A stretch of 38,938 nt of DNA, taken from NCBI GenBank assembly GCA_021778035.1, contig JAJYCY010000014.1, positions 1-38,938 of the forward strand, written 5' to 3'. The translations under genes were made by a program, and so were the position numbers. Shown one piece after another: positions 28,390-35,905 of the stretch (position 1 is its first letter; each line of letters begins with the position of its first letter). This stretch comes from Pseudomonadota bacterium (GTDB lineage: Bacteria > Pseudomonadota > Gammaproteobacteria > Acidiferrobacterales > UBA6901). A model generated the notes under the pieces. The model was given only the letters and a program-made list of their open reading frames with translations. It did no database searches and was not told the origin of the DNA.

Positions 28390-31300
28390 TCACGGTCCTG
28401 CGGGCGTCCGCCGGCTTAGCAGGTGGCCGAGCCACAGCCCGGTGAGATGTTCCTGCACGTGGTTCTGCGACAGGCGTTCATCCAGATTGTCCAGATCGAC
28501 GATGTCGAGCGGCTGGTCCTGCCAGGAACAGGCGAACACGGCTTTCGTGCGGCGTCCGGTATGCGGGTCGACCTGCCACTGCAGGCACTGCGAGCATACG
28601 CCCTTCAGCATGCACTGCATCGGTGTGCTGATGGACGCGGTGGTCTGCGGCTTCCTGACCAGAAATTCCGCCAGCTCGGCACTGCGTGCATCGCGCATCA
28701 GCCGTACGAAGCAGCTCGACCCGATGAGCCACAGCCGGTCGACATCTTCCAGTCTGACGGGGGGTCCGCCGCCGAGCTGCCCCGTGGCGTAGGCGACGAG
28801 TGCTGTCACCACATCGCCGCTTGCAACCCGGTCCTGCGGTCTGCAGGGTGCGGGGAGCATGCTGCCGTCTTCGATGACCCACAGAATGCTGTCTGCCGTG
28901 TCCTCAAGATCCTTCCTGCAGATGATGGCATCCACGGATGGAAACACGCCGGCGAAAAGGACCCGGTTACCGGCTTCCCGCAGCGCCGGTCCAGCTGAAC
29001 GCAGGTATGCGGCAGCCATTACGCCCCCTGCGATCATGACGGTTTCGCCGCCCGCGGGAATCGCGGCGCGCACGCCGGTCGGTCCCATCAGGGTTACCGG
29101 ATCACCGGGCTTCAGGGTCGCAATGAGATGCGAGCTTGCCCCTTGCTCGATAACGATAACCGAGACGAGCCCGTTTTCCCGGTCAACTTTCGAGCCGTAC
29201 AGCGCCAGCGCCTCCGATTGCAGGCGCGTGCCCTCGACGAGCGGGGCATGGGTCTCGAAGTTCTGCAGGCGGAAAAACTGTCCCGGGCGGAAACGCTTCG
29301 CCGCCATGGGTGCCCGCACGGTCAGTTCCACCACGGTGGCGCCGAGGCGCTCGACTTTCTCCACCCGGGCTGCCAGCAGATCCGAGATTTGGTCGCGGAA
29401 CCGCGCGTACTCGCTGCGGTCTCCGCGCTGGCCGGTACGCCCGCCCAGCGCGGCAAGGATGTGCGGATAAATGCGCTTGGCGGAGGCGACTGCCTTGACT
29501 ACGCTGCCATGAAATACCGGGTGGGTATCGCCGAGGAAACTGACCCGCCGGCCGTCCACGCCATAGGAGGTGAATGGACCAAAATCCCCGATCTTGCAGT
29601 GTTCCGCGACCGGCACCGCTTCCAGGCAGCCGCTGGCATCACGGAAGGTCTGGTAATGGCCATGTTCCTTGCTGAAATGGCCGCGATGTTCGAATTCATA
29701 GGCGACATTAGGCCGGGCACCCGTGGCCACGAGTATGGAGCGCGCGGGAACCCGGATTTCTTCCCCGGTATCCTCCCAGCTTCCGTCCGCGCCGCGCCGC
29801 AGCTGGCGGCACAGCAGCGTCTCGACCTGGCCGTGCCGGTCGGTAAGTGCCTCTCTCGGATCCAGTCCCTCGGCGTAATAGATCCCTTCTTCCAGCGCCT
29901 TGATGATCTCCTCGTGGTTGCGGGTATAGGCCGGGGATTCGTTCATTCCGCGGCGATAGGCGACGGTCACGCCGCCCCACGACCGCAGCAGCTTCTCGAA
30001 ATCGGGTTGCGTTCCGGCAGCAGCAGCACGACCGCGTTCTGACCGCACCAGCCGTCCGTGGGCAAGCAGCTCATCGAGGATCAGGCAGTCGCCGTCATCC
30101 AGTCCGACCCGCACCGCCTTGTCACCGAGACTGGTACAGAGCTGTTCATAGCGGAAGAGTGTCTTTTCGACCTGCGCGATGTAGTAGGCGCCAACCTCGG
30201 TCGCAGCATCAATTCCGGTGAGGCCTCCACCGATGATGACTGCCGGCAGCCGTACCTGCAGGTTGGCGAGGCTCTCGGCCTTGGCGGCTCCGGTAAGCTG
30301 CAGCGCCATCAGAAAGTCGTTTGCCTGTCGCATTCCCGGCGCCAGGCTTCCCGGGACAGGCAGCGCCTGCGGCAGACCAGCGCCGATAGCAACGGCGACA
30401 TGGTCGAATCCGAGATGCCACGCGTCTTCGACGGTGAGGGTTCCGCCGAAACGCACCCCTCCGAAAACCTGGAACCGCGGCCGGCGTGCGAGGCTCAGGT
30501 AGATGAGTCTGAGGAAGTTCTTGTCCCAGCGGTTCGTGATGCCGTATTCCGCGACGCCGCCGAATCCCGCCATCACGCGGGTGTCGAGTGGCTCTTCGAT
30601 CTGCACATAGTCGCGCACCGGTCTGCCGAGGAGCTCCTGCGGCAGAGGTTCGATCTTCAGTCCCTCGATGCCGACCACGGCGAATCCTTCCATAAGCAGG
30701 TGGTGGGCAAGGGTGAAACCCGCCGGCCCCATGCCGGCGATGAGTACTTTCAGGCCGTTGTACGGCTTTGGCAGCCATTGGCTGCGCCGCAGCGGATTCC
30801 AGCGAATGAGCAGATCATAGATTTCCACGCCCCAGGGCAGTCCGAGCACATCCGTGAGAATGCCGGTTTCCGTCTGCGGAATATTCACCGGATCCTGCTT
30901 CTGGTAGATGCACGCCTTCATGCAGTCGTTGCAGATGCGGTGACCCGTGGCCGCGCACATCGGATTGTCCGCCGTGATCATGGCAAGCGCGGCAATCCCG
31001 TGGCCGTCCCTTTTCATGACGTGCATCTCGGAAATCTTCTGGTCGAGCGGGCAGCCGGTGAGGGTTACGCCGAGGGGGTTCAGCTTCAGACCCTTGTCGG
31101 GCTCGCCTTTCTTCTCGGGGAACCCCTTGGAGCAGAAGTCGCCGTCGTGATCGTGGCAGTAGATGCAGTAATGGATCTCGTTCTGGACCTGGCGTGGTCC
31201 CATTCGCGTATCGGTCAGCCCGAAACCATCGCGCCGGCGACGACTGTCCTGCGGTCCTTCCAGCCGGCCGGCGGCGTCGCCGGCCACTGGAAACACCGGC

Positions 31301-31923
31301 ACCAGCCGGGCAGGATCCACCCCCTGCGGAAGCCGGAAACTCACCCACCCCTGAACCCGTGCGCGGCCCTCGGGCGACCGGATCGCCTGGATGCACCAGC
31401 GCGTGAGCATCTCGATCGCGTCCTGGTGCCCCGGTTCATCGCCGAGCAGCTGCTGCGCCCAGGTGGCGACCGCCAGCTCACGGTCGGGTCCGCCATGCCC
31501 CGCCTGGTGCAGTGCACGGTCGAGTGCAGCATCGAGTTCCGGAAATGATTCTATCTGCTCCTTGGCAAGGAGGCGGCGGCGGGCACGGCGCTGCACGAAG
31601 AGCTTCTTGAACGTGAACACCGGGCCGTGCGCAAGAGTGCCCAGACGCAGATGCTCCAGGGCCCTGCGGATGCCGAACAGGTCGGCAATGAATTCCTCGA
31701 GCACCGGTCCGGCGGCGAGCAGCAGCTCGCTCACCTTCAGTGCATCCAGCGCTGCGCCACCCCGGTAATCGAGCAGCTGTTCGTGACGTGAAGGATCGTG
31801 TTGCGCAAGGCGCTGCAGGAATTCCTGGTCGAGCCGCTCCAGGCCTTCCTGACGGAACAGATCATCGTAGGTCAGGCCTGGCAGGCCTGGTGTGAACTCG
31901 CTTACGCTGCTGGTGGTGGTCAT
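28390..31923 (-). CDS. Large Fe-S flavoprotein, NfnB-NfnA-like fusion
   Basis: A 1177-residue cytoplasmic protein. Residues 1-245 are helical and unrecognised. Residues 250-345 carry GltD/NfnB-type cysteines for two [4Fe-4S] clusters: C253, C256, C264, C291 (GCPLDQKISE), C323, C331, C334 and C338. Residues 390-860 form a GltD-like flavoprotein module with two dinucleotide-binding sites (AGMGPAG at 396-402 and IIGGGLTGIDAATE). Residues 870-1177 resemble PyrK/NfnA: a ferredoxin-reductase fold (FRPGQFFRL), a nucleotide-binding part and C-terminal [2Fe-2S]-type cysteines in MQCMLKGVCSQC plus VFAC. Two-chain NfnAB bifurcates electrons among NADH, NADPH and ferredoxin; whether this fusion does so is an inference. 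It follows a DUF2892 gene by 154 nt. Confidence 0.85.
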   Translation of the reverse strand: MTTTSSVSEFTPGLPGLTYDDLFRQEGLERLDQEFLQRLAQHDPSRHEQLLDYRGGAALDALKVSELLLAAGPVLEEFIADLFGIRRALEHLRLGTLAHGPVFTFKKLFVQRRARRRLLAKEQIESFPELDAALDRALHQAGHGGPDRELAVATWAQQLLGDEPGHQDAIEMLTRWCIQAIRSPEGRARVQGWVSFRLPQGVDPARLVPVFPVAGDAAGRLEGPQDSRRRRDGFGLTDTRMGPRQVQNEIHYCIYCHDHDGDFCSKGFPEKKGEPDKGLKLNPLGVTLTGCPLDQKISEMHVMKRDGHGIAALAMITADNPMCAATGHRICNDCMKACIYQKQDPVNIPQTETGILTDVLGLPWGVEIYDLLIRWNPLRRSQWLPKPYNGLKVLIAGMGPAGFTLAHHLLMEGFAVVGIEGLKIEPLPQELLGRPVRDYVQIEEPLDTRVMAGFGGVAEYGITNRWDKNFLRLIYLSLARRPRFQVFGGVRFGGTLTVEDAWHLGFDHVAVAIGAGLPQALPVPGSLAPGMRQANDFLMALQLTGAAKAESLANLQVRLPAVIIGGGLTGIDAATEVGAYYIAQVEKTLFRYEQLCTSLGDKAVRVGLDDGDCLILDELLAHGRLVRSERGRAAAAGTQPDFEKLLRSWGGVTVAYRRGMNESPAYTRNHEEIIKALEEGIYYAEGLDPREALTDRHGQVETLLCRQLRRGADGSWEDTGEEIRVPARSILVATGARPNVAYEFEHRGHFSKEHGHYQTFRDASGCLEAVPVAEHCKIGDFGPFTSYGVDGRRVSFLGDTHPVFHGSVVKAVASAKRIYPHILAALGGRTGQRGDRSEYARFRDQISDLLAARVEKVERLGATVVELTVRAPMAAKRFRPGQFFRLQNFETHAPLVEGTRLQSEALALYGSKVDRENGLVSVIVIEQGASSHLIATLKPGDPVTLMGPTGVRAAIPAGGETVMIAGGVMAAAYLRSAGPALREAGNRVLFAGVFPSVDAIICRKDLEDTADSILWVIEDGSMLPAPCRPQDRVASGDVVTALVAYATGQLGGGPPVRLEDVDRLWLIGSSCFVRLMRDARSAELAEFLVRKPQTTASISTPMQCMLKGVCSQCLQWQVDPHTGRRTKAVFACSWQDQPLDIVDLDNLDERLSQNHVQEHLTGLWLGHLLSRRTPAGP

Positions 31924-32077
31924 ACACTCACAAAAGAGCGGGGATATCGGACATCAGTCACTTACGGAGACGCCATTGTAGTGGCCCTCCGCCGGATTAC
32001 CTAGGGGCGGCCCCAACACAGGACAATCTTGACGGGCGGCGCGCGCCACCGGCCAGCAGCGCGCGCGGGGTTCCCGT

Positions 32078-32275
32078 TCAGTCCTTTTTGGTGGACGAAT
32101 TGATCCCGAAAAGCGAGTAGGCGGGGCACCAGCCCACGAAGGCCGTGAATATCGGCACGAGCCCGATCAGCCCCAGCCAGCGGATACTGCCTTTCAGCAC
32201 AAATACCAGGCTCAGCAGAGCCAGTCCGATGATCACGCGGACCACTTTGTCCATGCTGCCGACGTTCTGTTGCAT
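32078..32275 (-). CDS. DUF2892 family two-helix membrane protein (YgaP C-domain-like)
   Basis: A 65-residue inner-membrane protein. The start NVGSMDKVVRVIIGLALL and the end FTAFVGWCPAYSLFGI match DUF2892, the membrane part of the rhodanese YgaP, including the conserved Cys-Pro (GWCP). Two helices cover about 12-30 and 33-50. The ATG at 32275 has GAGGA upstream; longer in-frame starts lack support. It lies between moaC and the large flavoprotein on the same strand. The family is common beside sulfur and thiol genes; the role is unknown. Confidence 0.9.
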   Translation of the reverse strand: MQQNVGSMDKVVRVIIGLALLSLVFVLKGSIRWLGLIGLVPIFTAFVGWCPAYSLFGINSSTKKD

Positions 32276-32369
32276 GTTGGAATCCTCGGTCAACCGCCTG
32301 TCCGGATCTGCGCCGCCGCGATCTGCCGGCGGCACCCCCCTGCAAGCTACCACGAAACCATGACGGGAG

Positions 32370-32903
32370 TCAGGCGCGCGTCCAGTTTCCTGAACGCCCG
32401 CCGGATTTTGCGATCAGCATGATGTCCGTCATCACCATGGCGCGGTCCGCGGCCTTGCACATGTCGTAGAGTGTCAGCAGTGCCACCTGGACCGCGGTGA
32501 GCGCCTCCATCTCCACACCGGTCTGGCCGCGGGTACGTACGGTTGCGCGACAGTGGATCGCAGACGCAGCTTCGTCAGTGTCGAGCGCCACGTCGATCGC
32601 GGTGAGGACGATCGGGTGGCACAATGGCACCAGGTCGGACGTCTTTTTTGCCGCCATGATACCGGCGATGCGTGCCGCGGCCAGTACGTCACCCTTGCCG
32701 TGCCCGCCGGACAGGATCAGACGCAGGGTTGCGCGCTGCATGCGGATCGTGCCGGTCGCGACCGCCTCGCGGTCCGTGATCTTCTTGGCACCTACACCTA
32801 CCATGTGTGCCTCGCCGGCGGCGTTGATGTGCGTCAGCTTTTTCGCGCCGCGCGGTGCCGCCGCACGTCCAGACCCGGACAGGTTTCGGCGCCGGCTATT
32901 CAT
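32370..32903 (-). CDS. moaC: Cyclic pyranopterin monophosphate synthase MoaC
   Basis: Makes cyclic pyranopterin monophosphate in molybdenum cofactor synthesis, in the cytoplasm. The 177-residue product has [56 protein letters not shown], the [10 protein letters not shown] segment and [12 protein letters not shown], including the catalytic-type Lys and His residues. It carries a basic N-terminal extension of about 20 residues. Its ATG at 32903 overlaps the moaB end by eight bases, so it is translationally coupled to moaB. No moaA lies in the window. Confidence 0.96.
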   Translation of the reverse strand: MNSRRRNLSGSGRAAAPRGAKKLTHINAAGEAHMVGVGAKKITDREAVATGTIRMQRATLRLILSGGHGKGDVLAAARIAGIMAAKKTSDLVPLCHPIVLTAIDVALDTDEAASAIHCRATVRTRGQTGVEMEALTAVQVALLTLYDMCKAADRAMVMTDIMLIAKSGGRSGNWTRA

Positions 32904-33420
32904 GCCGGATGCGCGGCAGAAGCTCGACCAGGTTGCAGGGGCGGTGACGGCTGTCAAGCTGGCTGAGGATGATGCTGTCCATTCCGAGGCGACAGGCGCC
33001 GGTCGATCCGGGAAGCATGAAGATCACGGTGCCGTCGGCGATGCCGGCATCGGCCCGCGACTGGATCGTGGAGGTGCCGATTTCCTGGTAGGACAGCATC
33101 CGGAACAGCTCCCCGAACCCGGGAATGGGTTTGGTGATGAATGGCCGGACTGCCTCGGGCGTGATGTCGCGGCGGGTCATCCCGGTGCCTCCGGTGCAGA
33201 TGATCACGTCTATGTCCGGGTCATCGATCCAGCTGCGCAGCCGGGCACGCAGCTTCTCCATGTCCTCGCGCACCAGCGCGCGCTGTTTCACGTGATGCCC
33301 GGCGTCCTGCGCCCGCCCGGCGATGAGATCTCCGGATGTGTCGTTCTCCGGGGTGCGCGTGTCTGAAAGCGTCAGTACCGCGATATTGAGCGGGATGAAG
33401 GGTTTTTCTGGTTTGGTCAT
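32896..33420 (-). CDS. moaB: Molybdenum cofactor biosynthesis protein MoaB
   Basis: A 174-residue MoaB/Mog-fold protein acting on molybdopterin, by family in adenylylation. Seen motifs are [40 protein letters not shown] and [15 protein letters not shown], the last two shaping the pterin/ATP site. It starts 33 nt after the dnr stop and overlaps moaC, so dnr-moaB-moaC looks like one transcript. MoaB of this type can replace MogA; which role it has here is not readable. Confidence 0.94.
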   Translation of the reverse strand: MTKPEKPFIPLNIAVLTLSDTRTPENDTSGDLIAGRAQDAGHHVKQRALVREDMEKLRARLRSWIDDPDIDVIICTGGTGMTRRDITPEAVRPFITKPIPGFGELFRMLSYQEIGTSTIQSRADAGIADGTVIFMLPGSTGACRLGMDSIILSQLDSRHRPCNLVELLPRIRHE

Positions 33421-33453
33421 GACTGATCCTCGGGCCGGCGGGTTTCGCGCGGG

Positions 33454-34158
33454 TCAGCTGCCATCGTCGGACGCAGGCAGGTAGGCCAGATTGCGCAGAC
33501 CGCGCAGGTCACGCAGCGCAACATGGTTTCCGTTCACCTCGATAAGTCCGAGGCGCTTCAGTTTGGCGAGAATGCGGGAGAAGGTCTCCGGCTGGATCGC
33601 CAGCTGTGATGCGATCACAGCCTTGGTGGTCGGCAGCTCCATTTCGGCGGTTCCGGACCGGTCCGCCGGCACGTGCTCGAGCAGGTACAGCGCCAGCCGG
33701 TAGGTCGCGTTCTGCAGCGTCAGGCCATCGATCTGGTTGACGAGCATATGCAGGCGGCGGCTCAGTGCTGCCAGCATGCCGAGACAGATTTCGGGCGATT
33801 CCGACAGGACCTTGAGAACATGCTTCTGGTCAAATGCAAAAAGCCTGCTCTCAGTCATGGCCTGCGCGCTGACCGGGTAGTGTCCCTGCGCGCCCATGAA
33901 CATTACCGCTTCGGCGAAGGTCTGTCCTGGTCCGATGATCTCGATGATCTTTTCCTGGCCCTCCGGTGATATCCGGTATAGTTTGATCTGTCCCGAGCGT
34001 ACGAGGAAAAAGCGGTCGGCCACCTGTCCGTGTGTGAACAGGGTATCGCCCGTGGCAAGCGTGGTCTCGTGCGCAGCGCCAGCGAGCACCGCCAGCTGCG
34101 AGTCATCTGCCTGGGAAAAAAGAGGTGCGCGGCGAAGTTCGGCCAGTTGTTTAACCAT
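33454..34158 (-). CDS. dnr: CRP/FNR family regulator, Dnr type
   Basis: A 234-residue transcription factor. Residues 1-130 form the cyclic-nucleotide-fold sensor (RSGQIKLYRISPEGQEKIIEII, GQTFAEAVMFMG), followed by a dimer helix. A helix-turn-helix domain (about 165-215) has the recognition segment QPETFSRIL, the E-x-x-S-R pattern that reads TTGA half sites. It lacks the N-terminal cysteine cluster of FNR, so it is not an O2-labile Fe-S regulator. Dnr-type proteins of denitrifiers bind heme and respond to NO; this is family knowledge, not seen. It is divergent from the lipoyl/thioredoxin membrane operon and shares one FNR-type box with it, and is followed by moaB and moaC. Confidence 0.87.
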   Translation of the reverse strand: MVKQLAELRRAPLFSQADDSQLAVLAGAAHETTLATGDTLFTHGQVADRFFLVRSGQIKLYRISPEGQEKIIEIIGPGQTFAEAVMFMGAQGHYPVSAQAMTESRLFAFDQKHVLKVLSESPEICLGMLAALSRRLHMLVNQIDGLTLQNATYRLALYLLEHVPADRSGTAEMELPTTKAVIASQLAIQPETFSRILAKLKRLGLIEVNGNHVALRDLRGLRNLAYLPASDDGS

Positions 34159-34197
34159 GTCTTGTGCTAGATTAAAATGATTCTGCTCGGTCCGGGG

Positions 34198-34211
34198 TTG
34201 ATCAAGGTCAA
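34198..34211. promoter_or_regulatory. FNR/Dnr-type box in a divergent promoter
   Basis: TTGATCAAGGTCAA matches TTGAT-N4-ATCAA at nine of ten defined bases. Rightward, a -10-like TATTCT lies at 34235-34240, placing the box near -42 of that promoter. Leftward, TTTAAT (reverse complement of 34171-34176) places it near -41 of the dnr promoter. Both fit class II activation, so one site could serve both directions. Confidence 0.75.
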
Positions 34212-34262
34212 GCGCGGGATCTTCCCGCCGGAGCTATTCTAAGCAAAAATCAGGGCGCTGGC

Positions 34263-34658
34263 ATGCACAAGCGGAACCGTCTTTTTGTCACGTTCAGTCT
34301 GGCCTATGCCCTGATCGGCGGTCTGGCCGGCATCATATGGCTTTATGATCCGGGACTGATACCCGGTGACGCCGTGCTTCTTCACGGGCATATCATGCTG
34401 CTCGGATTCATCGCCATGATGATCTATGGAGTCGGGCTGCATGTCCTGCCGCGGTTTTCCGGCAATCCGCTCTATTCGGAACGGCTGGCAAACTGGCAGT
34501 TGTATGTTTCCAACGCCGGGCTGTGGCTGATGTCGGCAGGGTGGCTTGCTGCCAGCAACCCGCTCGTGCTGCTCGGCGGCGTGGTGAGCTGGGCGGGTAT
34601 AGGCATGTTTGCGTTCAACATCATGCTGACTGTCAAAATCCACGGACCAGCCGGGTGA
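34263..34658 (+). CDS. Four-helix membrane protein with conserved histidines (heme-copper oxidase subunit I-like half module)
   Basis: A 131-residue inner-membrane protein with four helices (about 7-28, 38-62, 79-97 and 101-126). The second helix carries HGHIMLLGF (His41, His43) and GVGLHVLPRFSGNP (His60), a pattern resembling helix segments of CcoN/NorB and NnrS proteins (HG-h-GF ... Y-x-x-LPR). Heme or metal binding by these histidines is an inference. The second gene after it ends with a paralogous module with the same 17-residue spacing between His43 and His60. It is the first gene of the operon controlled by the FNR/Dnr-type box, and its stop overlaps a possible GTG start of the next gene. 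Confidence 0.78.
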   Translation: MHKRNRLFVTFSLAYALIGGLAGIIWLYDPGLIPGDAVLLHGHIMLLGFIAMMIYGVGLHVLPRFSGNPLYSERLANWQLYVSNAGLWLMSAGWLAASNPLVLLGGVVSWAGIGMFAFNIMLTVKIHGPAG

Positions 34659-34663
34659 CCGCC

Positions 34664-35110
34664 ATGTCCGAGTACCGTGGCTGCGAACTGCCGGAAGACC
34701 TGTACTATGACCTCGACTATGTATGGGCACGTCCAGACGCCGACGGCAGCTTCACGATTGGCATTACCGATGCCGCCCAGACCATGGCCGGAAGGGTGCA
34801 GTACATATTTTTCAAGAAGCTGGGAACGCACCGTGCCGGTGGCAAGCCGGTGGCGCGACTGGAGTCCGGCAAATGGGCCGGAGGCATACCGGCCCCGTTC
34901 GACGGTGAAATCCTGCGCATCAATGAACAGGTGGTGGCGAGACCCGGCCTGGTCAACGTGTCTCCCTACAGCGACGCGTGGCTCGTCATCATGCGTCCGG
35001 ACGATCCGGCCAGGGCCCTGGACCGTCTGCGCACCGGTGCAGCCGCGATCGAGGCGCTGCACAAATGGATAGACCGTTACGACGTCCAGTGCATGCGTTG
35101 CCAGGACTGA
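34664..35110 (+). CDS. GcvH-like lipoyl carrier protein with C-terminal CxxC
   Basis: A 148-residue cytoplasmic protein with the glycine-cleavage H-protein fold: YYDLDYVWARPDADGSFTIGITD, then LESGKWAGGIPAPFDGEI with lipoylation-site Lys70, then RPGLVNVSPYSDAWL. About 20 extra residues at the C terminus end in DVQCMRCQD, a CxxC (Cys143, Cys146) absent from ordinary GcvH. No gcvT or gcvP is near, so a role outside glycine cleavage is likely, as for the lipoate-binding proteins of the sHdr sulfur pathway. ATG 34664 is chosen; a GTG at 34655 would overlap the previous stop in GTGA. lipA and lipB in this window could supply the lipoyl group. Confidence 0.85.
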   Translation: MSEYRGCELPEDLYYDLDYVWARPDADGSFTIGITDAAQTMAGRVQYIFFKKLGTHRAGGKPVARLESGKWAGGIPAPFDGEILRINEQVVARPGLVNVSPYSDAWLVIMRPDDPARALDRLRTGAAAIEALHKWIDRYDVQCMRCQD

Positions 35111-35144
35111 CAGAGAGAGGACGGCGCATGACGGAGGAACGGGC

Positions 35145-35861
35145 TTGAAGGTCCAGCTGCTCGTGTCCGATTGGTGCGCCTCCTGTCATCAGGCGGAGAA
35201 GGTGTGGCGCGAGGTGTCGGAGGAGCGCGATTTTGATTTTGCGGTGGTGGACATGGGGCAGCCCGAGGGCAGGGAGCTGGTCAGCCGGTTGCGCCTCAAG
35301 ACCATTCCGGCGCTGGTCGTCGATGACCGGCTTGCGGCGATCGGCGTGCAGACCCGGCAGGAGGCGCTGTCCATCGTCGGCGCCGCGCCTGCGAAGCTGG
35401 CCGCGCCGACGCACCATGTGGGACTCAGCATGGGCACCACTGGCCGCGCGGCAGTACATTCCTCGCTGGTTTACCTATTTGTTGCCGGCGGGTTTCTCGC
35501 CGTGAAGGGATCCCTGTTTCTCGGCGGTTTTGCGCGTGTTGCGCCGCTGCATCTGTTCACCCTCGGGTTCATGACCTTCATGGTCTATGCCCTGGGCGAA
35601 CACATGCTCCCGCGATTCACCGGCAATCCTGTCCGCGGCGGTGTGTTCGCCTGGCTGCAGCTCGGATTGGCCCATGCCGGGCTGCTCATGCTGGTGTCGG
35701 GTTTTTTCTCGGGCTCGCGGTGGCTTGCGCTGGCGGGCGCCTGTCTTGCATGGCTGGCGTTTCTGATGTTCGCGCTGCGGATGTGGCCCGTGCTGTGGCC
35801 ACGGCAGGCGGGCGCCGCAGGCGCGGAACCGCCCACCGGTACTATCCGGGAAGGCGATTGA
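35145..35861 (+). CDS. Thioredoxin-fold domain fused to a four-helix membrane module
   Basis: A 238-residue protein. Residues 1-80 form a thioredoxin/glutaredoxin-like domain with LVSDWCASCHQAEKVW (Cys11, Cys14) and the cis-proline segment KTIPALVVDD. After a linker, four helices follow (about 105-128, 133-152, 168-188, 195-215). The second carries LHLFTLGFMTFMVYALGEHMLPRFTGNP with His136 and His153, matching the first gene of this operon. With no signal peptide, the thioredoxin part should face the cytoplasm, on the same side as the lipoyl carrier. The TTG start at 35145 is preceded by GGAGG at 7-nt spacing. A six-codon frame from ATG 35128 ends in TTGA over this start. Confidence 0.8.
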   Translation: MKVQLLVSDWCASCHQAEKVWREVSEERDFDFAVVDMGQPEGRELVSRLRLKTIPALVVDDRLAAIGVQTRQEALSIVGAAPAKLAAPTHHVGLSMGTTGRAAVHSSLVYLFVAGGFLAVKGSLFLGGFARVAPLHLFTLGFMTFMVYALGEHMLPRFTGNPVRGGVFAWLQLGLAHAGLLMLVSGFFSGSRWLALAGACLAWLAFLMFALRMWPVLWPRQAGAAGAEPPTGTIREGD

Positions 35862-35905
35862 CCCGGATGCGACCGCCCGCGTCCGGTACGGAAGGAGTCT
35901 GATGC

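Noticed and set aside
30058-31548. A 496-codon plus-strand frame opposite the large flavoprotein
   Set aside because: The minus-strand gene has clear cluster and flavin motifs throughout. The antisense translation has none.
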